Source: Nesterenkonia ebinurensis (GTDB taxonomy: Bacteria; Actinomycetota; Actinomycetes; Actinomycetales; Micrococcaceae). Taken from it: DNA of 64,000 nucleotides. A model generated the notes under the pieces. That model saw only the letters and a program-made list of their open reading frames with translations. It searched no databases and was not told the DNA's origin. Made by a program: the position numbers and the translations under genes. The stretch's first letter is position 1. The number at the start of each line of letters is the position of its first letter. The DNA lies in NCBI RefSeq assembly GCF_008711175.1, contig NZ_VWNF01000021.1, positions 248,001 through 312,000 on the forward strand, written 5' to 3'. Positions 24,725-32,439 of this stretch are shown here, piece after piece.

Positions 24725-24759
24725 CCCTATCACCTACTTTTCACCCCTAGGAGGCCGTT

Positions 24760-26265
24760 ATGAGCACTGCAGCTGAGCATCCCGTCGTCGTCAATTCTCG
24801 CCAAGGCACGCCCGTGCTGCTGCGCGGTGGCACCGTACTCACCATGGATGCCGAACGATCCGTGCTGGAGAGCGCGGACGTGCTGATCGTGGACGAGACC
24901 ATCCAAGCGGTCGGTGTGGGGCTTGAGGCGCCGGAGGACACCCAGGTCATCGACGCTGCCGATGGGATCATTGTTCCCGGGTTCATCGACACCCACCGGC
25001 ACATGTGGCAGACCGCCATGCGCGGCTACGGTGCGGACTGGACCCTGACCCAGTACTTCGTGTGGAACTACCTGGAGCACGGCAAGAAATTCCGGCCCCA
25101 GGACATCTATGCCGGCAACCTGCTCTCCGCTGTGGAGGCGATCGACGCCGGGGTCACCACCAGTGTGGACTGGTCGCACGGACTCTCCACAGTGGAGCAC
25201 GCCGACGCCGCGGTGGATGCCCTGCAAGAGGTTGAAGGCCGGTTTGTCTTCGCCTACGGGAACATCCACGCCGGGCCCTGGGAATGGACGACGTCGCCCC
25301 AGTTCCGTGATTTTGTGGAGCGCCGGATTCCGCGCTCAGGCGGGCAGCTGGGGGATTCTTCTCTCGGTTTCCAGCTGGCCTTCGACGTCACCGGAGACCC
25401 GGAGTTCCCGGAGAAGGCAGCCTTCGAGGTGGCCCGTGAGCTGGGGGTTGGCGTGACCACCCATGCCGGCGTGTGGGGCGCGACCAACGACGACGGCATC
25501 CGGCTGATGCATGAGCACGGGTTCATGAATGAGAAGAACGTCTACGTGCATGCCGCCACCCTGTCTGAGGACTCCTACCAGCGGATCGCTGCCACCGGCG
25601 GATCGGCCTCGGTGTCCTCGGAGTCCGAGTCCTCCTGCGGGCAGGGCTACCCCAGCGCCTGGGCACTGCGGAAGTACGGTGTACCGCTCTCGTTGTCAGT
25701 GGACACCTCGGTGTGGTGGAGCGGGGATGCTTTTGCCTCAATGCGCGCCACCCTGAGCGCAGACCGGGCACGGGAGCACTTCGAGCACCACGCCACCGGC
25801 GACACCTGCACCAACCTGGGCCTGCGAGCCGACGAGGTGGTGGAGTGGGCCACCCGCGGGGGCGCCAAAGCCCTGGGCCTGGAGGATACAATCGGCTCAC
25901 TGGAGGTCGGCAAGAAGGCCGATGTGGTGATGATCAAGAACGACGACTCCCCTGCCATGTTCCCCATTCTCAATCCGCACGGCCACGTGGTGTTCCAGGC
26001 CCAGCGCGGGGATGTGCACACTGTGCTGGTGGACGGCAAGATCGTCAAGCACCAGCACAAGCTGGTGGATGTGGACCTGGCCAAAGTGCGCCGGACGGTG
26101 GAGGAGACCGTGGAGTATGTGCGCGGTGAGCTGGGCGAGCAGGAGTGGGAGGCCGGCATGTGCCCGGAGGTCCCGGAGACCAAGATCCTGGACAACCCCT
26201 ACACCTACACCGAGTACCGCACCGACCAGACCCATGTGGCCCAGGGCGGCGGGCGTCCGGAATGA
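24760..26265 (+). CDS. amidohydrolase/deaminase (TrzA/AtzA-cytosine deaminase-like superfamily)
   Basis: A 501-residue metal-dependent hydrolase with a TIM barrel. Metal and catalytic positions are IDTHRH (His79, His81), TTHAG (His235), VHAATL (His264) and SVDTSVWW (Asp315). SESESSCGQGYPSAW matches the conserved stretch that ends the active-site cup in atrazine chlorohydrolase and S-adenosylhomocysteine deaminase relatives. It would remove ammonia or another leaving group from a heterocycle. It lies 35 bases after cstA in the same operon. Nothing in the sequence fixes the substrate. Confidence 0.88.
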   Translation: MSTAAEHPVVVNSRQGTPVLLRGGTVLTMDAERSVLESADVLIVDETIQAVGVGLEAPEDTQVIDAADGIIVPGFIDTHRHMWQTAMRGYGADWTLTQYFVWNYLEHGKKFRPQDIYAGNLLSAVEAIDAGVTTSVDWSHGLSTVEHADAAVDALQEVEGRFVFAYGNIHAGPWEWTTSPQFRDFVERRIPRSGGQLGDSSLGFQLAFDVTGDPEFPEKAAFEVARELGVGVTTHAGVWGATNDDGIRLMHEHGFMNEKNVYVHAATLSEDSYQRIAATGGSASVSSESESSCGQGYPSAWALRKYGVPLSLSVDTSVWWSGDAFASMRATLSADRAREHFEHHATGDTCTNLGLRADEVVEWATRGGAKALGLEDTIGSLEVGKKADVVMIKNDDSPAMFPILNPHGHVVFQAQRGDVHTVLVDGKIVKHQHKLVDVDLAKVRRTVEETVEYVRGELGEQEWEAGMCPEVPETKILDNPYTYTEYRTDQTHVAQGGGRPE

Positions 26266-26297
26266 GCAGGGTTTCTGAGATGAGCAGGAGGTAGGCC

Positions 26298-26816
26298 GTG
26301 GAGGTGGGGCTGCTTCTGCTGCGCGTAGCGTTAGCACTGATCCTGTTCACCCATGCCACGCAGAAGCTGTTCGGCTGGTTCGGCGGCAACGGGCTAACAA
26401 AGCAGGGTGAGATCTTTGCTTCGCTGGGGCTGCGCCCGGGTCGGACCCTGGTGGCTACGGCCGGTGCCTCCGAGTTGCTGGCTGCAGCGCTGCTGCTCAC
26501 CGGGTTCCTCACCCCGCTCGGGGCGCTGATGGCCGCCGGGACCATGGGGGTTGCCGGTCTGACCATGCACCTGAACTCCGGGAGCTTCTGGAATGTGGCC
26601 GGCGGAGGGGAGTACCCCTATGTGCTGGCTGCGGCTGCCACGGTCCTGGGGTTCACCGGAGCCGGGGGGCTCTCCGCAGATGCGGCGCTAGCTGATGCTG
26701 TGGAACGGTGGGGCACCGTGGCTGCTCCCCCGCTATGGGTGGGCTGCGGCGTCGTCGTCCTGGCTGTGCTCACCGCCCTGCCTTTCGCTGCAGTCCTTCG
26801 CCGCAGCCAGCAGTGA
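26298..26816 (+). CDS. DoxX-family membrane protein
   Basis: A 172-residue protein with four hydrophobic segments and the DoxX N-terminus LLLLRVALALILFTHATQKLFGWFGG, then GLTMHLNSGSFWNVAGGGEYPYVLAA. DoxX proteins are small membrane proteins linked to quinone-coupled oxidation in some bacteria, but most have no known role. The GTG start lies 32 bases after the amidohydrolase stop and follows an AGGAGG site, so it is the third gene of this operon. Confidence 0.85.
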   Translation: MEVGLLLLRVALALILFTHATQKLFGWFGGNGLTKQGEIFASLGLRPGRTLVATAGASELLAAALLLTGFLTPLGALMAAGTMGVAGLTMHLNSGSFWNVAGGGEYPYVLAAAATVLGFTGAGGLSADAALADAVERWGTVAAPPLWVGCGVVVLAVLTALPFAAVLRRSQQ

Positions 26817-26958
26817 GCTTGACCAAGGGAACCCCACTTCAGTTCGCGGCCAAGTTTTGTCTTCCATTTCTCTGCTATTACTAGAGCTCAGGTCCTGCTA
26901 AAGCTCAGATAGACGCCCTCTCCGCACTCTCGGCTCACCTGTGGCAGACTTGATTCAA

Positions 26959-26968
26959 TGTCCTGACA
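26959..26968. promoter_or_regulatory. TGTCNNGACA operator upstream of the GntR(UTRA) gene
   Basis: TGTCCTGACA lies 31 bases before the GTG start at 27000. The same inverted motif occurs at 30556-30565 and 32322-32331, upstream of the metabolic genes facing this regulator. Confidence 0.55.
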
Positions 26969-26999
26969 AGTTGACAGGTGATGCGGAGGAAATGCGGCC

Positions 27000-27740
27000 G
27001 TGGCGGGCGAATTGGAGATCGACATCGACCGGAGCTCCCCTGTGCCGCTCTACCACCAGGTAGCACAGGCATTCGAGCAGGCCATCCGGGAGGGCGCCCT
27101 GGCTCCGGAGACCAAACTGGACAATGAGATCGATCTGGCCAAGCGTTATCACGTCTCCCGGCCCACCCTGCGCCAGGCGATGGACAAGCTGGTCCGCGAT
27201 GGACTGGTAGTACGACGCCGCGGCGTCGGAACTCAGGTGATCGGCCCCCGGGTGCGCCGCAGTCTGAAGCTTTCCAGCCTCTACAACGACCTCCAGGAGT
27301 CCGGAGCCCAACCCAGAACCAGTGTGCTGACCCTGGAAACGGTCACCGCCGAGGATGAGGTTCGCGACCGGCTCGGGCTCGCCCCCGGTACCGAGGTCTA
27401 CCATCTGCGGCGGCTGCGCTCCATCGATGGTCAGTGCCTGGGCATCATGGAGAACTATCTGCCACTCTCGGTGGGCACTCTCACCGGGGCTGCCCTGGAG
27501 CGCGACGGCCTCTACAACGTCATGCGGCGGCAGGGCAGCGATTTCCAGATGGCGCACCAGACCGTGGGAGCTACGGTGGCCACCGCTGCGCAGGCTGACC
27601 TGCTGGGCATCAGCCCCGGCTCTCCCCTGGTCACCGTTCAGCGCACCGCCCTGGACAGCGCCGGAACCGCCATTGAGTTCGGCGATCACGTCTACCGTGC
27701 CGACTTGTACTCCTACGAGACCACTCTGATGAACCACTGA
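27000..27740 (+). CDS. GntR-family regulator with UTRA domain
   Basis: A 246-residue regulator of the HutC subfamily. The winged helix covers about residues 15-78 (PLYHQVAQAFEQAIREGAL, LAKRYHVSRPTLRQAMDKLVRDGLVVRRRGVGTQV). The UTRA ligand-binding domain covers about 90-240 and includes EVYHLRRLRSIDGQCLGIMENYLP and EFGDHVYRADLYSYE. It is convergent with the GntP-type permease gene. A shared palindrome upstream of itself, the alcohol dehydrogenase and the aldehyde dehydrogenase points to control of that whole set. Confidence 0.9.
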   Translation: MAGELEIDIDRSSPVPLYHQVAQAFEQAIREGALAPETKLDNEIDLAKRYHVSRPTLRQAMDKLVRDGLVVRRRGVGTQVIGPRVRRSLKLSSLYNDLQESGAQPRTSVLTLETVTAEDEVRDRLGLAPGTEVYHLRRLRSIDGQCLGIMENYLPLSVGTLTGAALERDGLYNVMRRQGSDFQMAHQTVGATVATAAQADLLGISPGSPLVTVQRTALDSAGTAIEFGDHVYRADLYSYETTLMNH

Positions 27741-27798
27741 GTCAGCTGAGCACCGGTGTACCGCTGAGCGGCCTCATTATCGCCCAGCGGCGGCTCCA

Positions 27799-29358
27799 TC
27801 AGAAGGTGCCGAAGGTCAGCACCACCGGAATCAGCATGGCCGTGACACAGACCGGGATCAGCAGCGAGACGATCCCGACGTCCTTATAGGACTCACGGTG
27901 GGTCATTCCGCAGACGATGATCAGGGTGATCACCGCCCCGTTGTGCGGCATGGAGTCCAGTCCACCCGATGCCATGGCGGTGATGCGATGCATCGCCTCC
28001 ATACTGATGCCCTGGTCCAGGGCCAGCTCTCTGAGCTCATCACCCAGCGCGTTCAGGGCAATGGTCATACCCCCTGAGGCTGAACCGGTCACCCCAGAGA
28101 TGGTGGAGGTGGACATGGCGGAGGCTACCAGCGCGTTGTCGCTGACCGCGAAGATCCCGTCCCGGATGATCACGAACGCCGCCAAGGAGGCCACCACGGC
28201 CCCATAACCCACCTCTGAAGCGGTGTTGAAGATGGGCAGTAGGGCATTCTTGGCACCGGTGACCAGTCCCCGCACGATCCATTTGAGGTGTTTGATGTTC
28301 ATCGCCAGGATGCTCAGGATGGCGATGACCATCGCGGAGATCACCGACCAGGCACTGAGGCGATCCTCCAGAACGATACCGCCGTACTGGTCGCCTGAGA
28401 GGTAGTCCCAGTTCATGGCCGGCAGCAGGTACATGGTGAAGCTGAAGTTGACGATGAAAACCAGCAGGATCGGGATGAACGGCAGGAAGTGGTTGGGCGG
28501 GGTCAGCTGCTCCTCGTCGTCGCCCGGAACCTCCGGCTTATCCGCCTTCGGCTCCTCGCCCTCACCCACTGCGGCACTGCTGCCGGAGCCTGAGGTGGGC
28601 TTACTGGCTGTTGCGGTACTGGTCTGAGTGGAGGCGGCGTCGTCGCCACCGCCAATACCCATGGCTGCGGCTCCACCTCCGGCTCCGCCGTTCTTGCGCT
28701 CCAGTTCGGTGGGATCGGCGAACGCCTCACCGGCGGCCAGCAGTTTGCGCTTCCGGTATTCCAACCACAGCATGCCCAGGATGAAGATGATGGTCCCACC
28801 CAGGATGCCCAGGCCGGGTGCAGCAAAGGTGTTGGTCTGGAAGGCTTGCCCGGGGATGATGTTCTGCACCTGGGGTGAGCCCGGCAGCGCCGTCATGGTG
28901 AAGGTCAGCATGCCGTGGGCGATAGCGCCGGGGATCAGCCGGCGTGGGATATTCGCCGCCCGGAACAGTTCTCGGGTCAGCGGGAACATCACAAAGACCA
29001 CCACAAACAGGCTGATGCCGCCGTAGGTCAGCAGAGCGGTGGTGAGCACGGTGGCCAGCATGGCCCGCTGCGGTCCCAACCAGCGGGTGACCACCTGGGC
29101 GATGTCCTTGGCGTAACCAGCCATAGTCATCAGCCGGCCGAAGATGGCCCCGGTGAGGAACATGGGGAAGTACTGCTCAATGAAGCCCGCCAGTGCTGGC
29201 ATGAACACTTCGGTGTAGTTGGCCAGGATCGGCGCCCCGGAGAAGAGCATGGCCACCAGGGCCGAGATGGGCGCGGCGATCACGATCGTCACCCCGCGGT
29301 AGGCGAGGGTGATGAGCAGAACCAGCGAGAGGACGATTCCGATGAGTCCCAGTGTCAT
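27799..29358 (-). CDS. GntP-family permease with a long hydrophilic loop
   Basis: A 519-residue transporter of the GntP/ion-transporter superfamily, the type often found with hydroxybutyrate or hydroxyacid dehydrogenases (FPMFLTGAIFGRLMTMAGYAKDIA, GGISLFVVVFVMFPLTRELFRAANIPRRLIPGAIAHGMLTFTMTALPGSPQVQN). Between two membrane blocks, roughly residues 205-300 form a Gly/Ser/Asp/Glu-rich cytosolic loop with little sequence complexity, much longer than usual. ATG 29358 lies 10 bases after the dehydrogenase stop, so the two form an operon. It probably imports a hydroxy acid. Confidence 0.86.
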   Translation of the reverse strand: MTLGLIGIVLSLVLLITLAYRGVTIVIAAPISALVAMLFSGAPILANYTEVFMPALAGFIEQYFPMFLTGAIFGRLMTMAGYAKDIAQVVTRWLGPQRAMLATVLTTALLTYGGISLFVVVFVMFPLTRELFRAANIPRRLIPGAIAHGMLTFTMTALPGSPQVQNIIPGQAFQTNTFAAPGLGILGGTIIFILGMLWLEYRKRKLLAAGEAFADPTELERKNGGAGGGAAAMGIGGGDDAASTQTSTATASKPTSGSGSSAAVGEGEEPKADKPEVPGDDEEQLTPPNHFLPFIPILLVFIVNFSFTMYLLPAMNWDYLSGDQYGGIVLEDRLSAWSVISAMVIAILSILAMNIKHLKWIVRGLVTGAKNALLPIFNTASEVGYGAVVASLAAFVIIRDGIFAVSDNALVASAMSTSTISGVTGSASGGMTIALNALGDELRELALDQGISMEAMHRITAMASGGLDSMPHNGAVITLIIVCGMTHRESYKDVGIVSLLIPVCVTAMLIPVVLTFGTF

Positions 29359-29368
29359 ACGGTGTTTC

Positions 29369-30484
29369 TCAGACCAGCGCGGGGTTGATCTCGATGAGGC
29401 CGCGGCCCAGGATCTTGCGCTCGTTGAGCAGTTCGTAGGCCTCACCAGTCTGCTCGAAGGTAAACCGGTGGGTGATCAGCTTGTTGAGGTTGATCTTGCC
29501 CTCGGCGGCCAGTCCGATCACCTCGGGCATGGCGGTGGAGGCCGGAGCGCCGAAGGAGCCAAAGATCCGCAGCTTCCGCCGGACCACCTTGGTGATGTCC
29601 ACATCCATGGTGTGACCCACAGGGGCGATCCCGGCCAGAACTGCTCGACCGCCGTCGTCCAGGATGTCCACGGCCAGCTTCACAGTGGGCACCGAGCCTA
29701 GGGCCTCGAAAGCCACGTCCACTCCGTGGCCCAGCAGGCCTATGACTCCCTCGACAGGATCGGTGTTGGCGGAGTTGATGACGTCGGTGGCACCCAGTTC
29801 CTGAGCCAGGGCGAGCTTGTCGTCATCGATGTCGATGGCGATCACCCGTTCAGCCCCCGCGGCTCTGGCCAGGTGGATGATGCTCAGCCCCACACCGCCT
29901 GCGGCGATCACCGCTACTGTCTCCCCTGGCTGGACATCGGCCACCGTGCTGACCGCTCCATAACCGGTGAACAGGCTGCAGCCCAGTACCGCGGCCTCGC
30001 CCAGCGGGATCTCCTCAGGTAGCAGGAAGACCGCTCGAGAGGGCACCACGCAGTGACTGGCATGCCCGGCCATCGAATACATGGCGATGTCCTCGCCATT
30101 GCGGCTCAGCCTGGTGGTGCCGTCGTAGAGTTGCCCGCCAAGGCGGTTGTAGTTGAAGAAGTTCTCGCAGATGTCCTCCAAGCCCTTTTCGCAGTGCCGG
30201 CAGGTCCCGCAGGGCATGATGAAGCTGCAGGCCACCCGGTCCCCCGGCTTGACGTGGCTGACACCTTCGCCCACCTCCTGCACAATCCCGGAGACCTCAT
30301 GGCCCAGCACCGCAGGCTTGGGGAAGGCCACCTCGTCTTTGATCACATGCAGGTCGGTGTGGCACACCCCGCAGGCGGCCACTTCCACCAGCACCTCTTC
30401 GGCTTTGGGGCCGGCAACGGTCACAGTGTCGGGATGCAGCGGCTGGTTGGCCGCCTCAAGTACGAATGACGGGGATTCTGGCAT
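29369..30484 (-). CDS. zinc-dependent alcohol dehydrogenase (MDR family)
   Basis: A 371-residue medium-chain dehydrogenase. The catalytic zinc set is CGVCHTD and GHEVSG. All four structural zinc cysteines are present in CGTCRHCEKGLEDIC (about 97-111). The NAD site is AAGGVGLSIIH with an acidic residue after strand 2 (IDIDDDK), favouring NAD. It would oxidise a primary or secondary alcohol to aldehyde or ketone. It is co-transcribed with the permease at 27799-29358 and sits next to a CoA-acylating semialdehyde dehydrogenase, which fits alcohol to semialdehyde to acyl-CoA chemistry. Confidence 0.9.
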   Translation of the reverse strand: MPESPSFVLEAANQPLHPDTVTVAGPKAEEVLVEVAACGVCHTDLHVIKDEVAFPKPAVLGHEVSGIVQEVGEGVSHVKPGDRVACSFIMPCGTCRHCEKGLEDICENFFNYNRLGGQLYDGTTRLSRNGEDIAMYSMAGHASHCVVPSRAVFLLPEEIPLGEAAVLGCSLFTGYGAVSTVADVQPGETVAVIAAGGVGLSIIHLARAAGAERVIAIDIDDDKLALAQELGATDVINSANTDPVEGVIGLLGHGVDVAFEALGSVPTVKLAVDILDDGGRAVLAGIAPVGHTMDVDITKVVRRKLRIFGSFGAPASTAMPEVIGLAAEGKINLNKLITHRFTFEQTGEAYELLNERKILGRGLIEINPALV

Positions 30485-30555
30485 TTCGAGGTCCTTCCCG
30501 CGGCGGTATGCATCACAGTGAGATCAGGCTCACAGTATGCGTCTCTTAGTTGTAA

Positions 30556-30565
30556 TGTCAAGACA
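30556..30565. promoter_or_regulatory. TGTCNNGACA operator upstream of the alcohol dehydrogenase
   Basis: TGTCAAGACA lies 71 bases upstream of the dehydrogenase start and is identical to the site at 32322-32331. Confidence 0.55.
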
Positions 30566-30668
30566 AAGTTCGTAGCCCGGCGCAGGGTGCCGCCCATCAG
30601 GGCACGACGCCGCGCACGCACCGCCTGGTGCCCTGTCTCAAGTCGCTGCCCACCGTGTGAGCACGCGA

Positions 30669-30706
30669 AATGTGCCTGCCAGCCCCAGCGAGTCGACAGG
30701 CACATT
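30669..30706 (-). terminator. hairpin downstream of mmsA
   Basis: AATGTGCCTG (30669-30678) pairs perfectly with CAGGCACATT (30697-30706) across an 18-base loop, starting 22 bases after the mmsA stop. On the minus strand the stem ends in TTT, so it could end mmsA transcription. Confidence 0.5.
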
Positions 30707-30727
30707 CCTTAGGCAGGCGTGCTGGCT

Positions 30728-32230
30728 TCAGTCGTGGGAGGGGAAGTTCATGGAGGCTGTCACGACGTCGTTTTGGTGGGGCCAGCGCTCAGTGATGACC
30801 TTGCCGCGGGTGTAGAACCGTACCCCGTCGGGCCCGTAGATGTGGTGATCGCCGAACAGGGAGTCTTTCCATCCGCCGAAGGAGTGCTGGGCTGCCGGGA
30901 CCGGGATCGGCACGTTGACCCCGACCATACCCACGGTGACCCCGCGCTTGAAGGTCCGGGCGACGTTGCCGGAGCCGGTGAAGATCGCGGTGCCGTTGCC
31001 ATATGGGTTGGAGTTGATGACTCTGATGGCGTCCTCCAGGGAATCCACACGCACCACCGCGAGCACAGGGCCGAAGATCTCTTCCTGGTAGGCGCTCATC
31101 TCTTCTTTGACCCTGTCCAGCACGGTGGGCCCGACGAAGAAACCTTCCTCCTTGCCTTCGACCACCAAGTCCCGGCCATCGACCACCACTGCAGCGCCGT
31201 CGGACTCAGCCTCGGTGACGATGCGCTTGACCCGGTCCTTAGAGGCCGGGGTGATCAGCGGACCCATCTCCACATCGGGCTCTGTGCCCTCGCCGACGGT
31301 GATATCGCGGGCACGCTGGCCGAGTTTGTCGACCAGCCCATCGGCGGCCTCTCCGACAGCAACGGCCACCGAGATCGCCATGCAGCGCTCACCGGCAGAG
31401 CCGAACCCCGCAGCAGAAAGATGATCAGCAGCCAGATCCAGGTCAGCATCGGGCATCACCACAGCGTGGTTCTTAGCACCGCCCAGGGCCTGGACGCGTT
31501 TGCCGTGGGCAGTAGCGGTCTGGTGGATGTGCTGAGCCACCGGAGTGGAGCCGACAAAGGAGATCCCGTCGATCTGCTCATGGGTCAGCAGCCCGTCCAC
31601 GGTTTCCTTATCCCCGTGCAGAACCTGAAAGACACCACCAGGCAGGCCGGCTTCCTTGTACAGCTTGGCCAGCAGCATGGAGGCTGAAGGGTCACGCTCA
31701 GAAGGCTTGAGGATGAAGGCATTACCGGTGGCGATAGCGATCGGGGACATCCACAGCGGCACCATCACCGGGAAGTTGAACGGGGTGATTCCGGCGACCA
31801 CACCAAGGGGCTGGCGGAAGGAGTAGACATCGATCCCGGTGGAGAACTGATCAGAGTACTCACCTTTCAGCGTCTGGGGCAAAGCGCAGGCGAACTCTAC
31901 GACTTCCAGTCCGCGGCCGACCTCACCGGCGGCATCAGAGAGGACCTTGCCGTGCTCGGCAGTAATCAGCGCAGCTAAGTCGTGGGTATGGGCATGGACC
32001 AGTTCCCGGAACTTGAACATCACCTGCATCCGCTTAGACATCGATACCTCACTCCAGGTATCAGCCGCGGCGCGGGCGGCCTGGACTGCTTGCTCCAGAT
32101 CCTGCCGGTCAGCCAAATGCAAGCTGCCAGTGACCTGCCCGGTCGCAGGGTTATAGACATCCTGGCGCTGAGAGCCGCTTCCAGCATCCTCAGCACCATT
32201 GATCCAGTGGTGAATCTCAGTGACGGTCAC
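30728..32230 (-). CDS. mmsA: CoA-acylating methylmalonate-semialdehyde dehydrogenase
   Basis: A 500-residue aldehyde dehydrogenase of the MMSDH branch. The early pattern is GITPFNFPVMVPLWM, the cofactor loop FVGSTPVAQHIHQTA, the catalytic Cys GSAGERCMAISVAV, and a late NPYGNGTAIFT segment. The branch oxidises methylmalonate or malonate semialdehyde with NAD and CoA to propionyl-CoA or acetyl-CoA plus CO2. With the adjacent alcohol dehydrogenase this suggests use of 3-hydroxyisobutyrate, 3-hydroxypropionate or a similar hydroxy acid. It is a separate transcript from the dehydrogenase operon but shares its operator motif. Confidence 0.93.
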   Translation of the reverse strand: MTVTEIHHWINGAEDAGSGSQRQDVYNPATGQVTGSLHLADRQDLEQAVQAARAAADTWSEVSMSKRMQVMFKFRELVHAHTHDLAALITAEHGKVLSDAAGEVGRGLEVVEFACALPQTLKGEYSDQFSTGIDVYSFRQPLGVVAGITPFNFPVMVPLWMSPIAIATGNAFILKPSERDPSASMLLAKLYKEAGLPGGVFQVLHGDKETVDGLLTHEQIDGISFVGSTPVAQHIHQTATAHGKRVQALGGAKNHAVVMPDADLDLAADHLSAAGFGSAGERCMAISVAVAVGEAADGLVDKLGQRARDITVGEGTEPDVEMGPLITPASKDRVKRIVTEAESDGAAVVVDGRDLVVEGKEEGFFVGPTVLDRVKEEMSAYQEEIFGPVLAVVRVDSLEDAIRVINSNPYGNGTAIFTGSGNVARTFKRGVTVGMVGVNVPIPVPAAQHSFGGWKDSLFGDHHIYGPDGVRFYTRGKVITERWPHQNDVVTASMNFPSHD

Positions 32231-32321
32231 ACTCGTAATCCTCTCGGCATCAGAAGAGCACCCGGGGGTGCGAATATGTCAAAAATGTGTCAAGCACCAC
32301 TCTTCACATAATCTGTCCTAT

Positions 32322-32331
32322 TGTCAAGACA
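32322..32331. promoter_or_regulatory. TGTCNNGACA operator upstream of mmsA
   Basis: TGTCAAGACA, extended to TTGTCAAGACAA by flanking bases, lies 91 bases upstream of mmsA. Confidence 0.55.
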
Positions 32332-32439
32332 AATAATTCATGAGGAATCTTTGCGGAAGTACGCCGGGAGTTTGAGCGACGCAGTGGCCGCTGAGCCAGC
32401 CGGTAAGGGGAGACGGAGTGCCGGATAATCGCCGCCTCC

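Noticed and set aside
23573-24733. A 386-codon minus-strand frame
   Set aside because: It is the mirror of the CstA-like gene and is almost all Gly, His, Gln and Asp; the CstA motifs on the other strand are decisive.
30528-30544. A CRP-like GTGA/TCAC inverted repeat before the alcohol dehydrogenase
   Set aside because: The half-sites are 8 bases apart instead of 6, so it does not fit the consensus.
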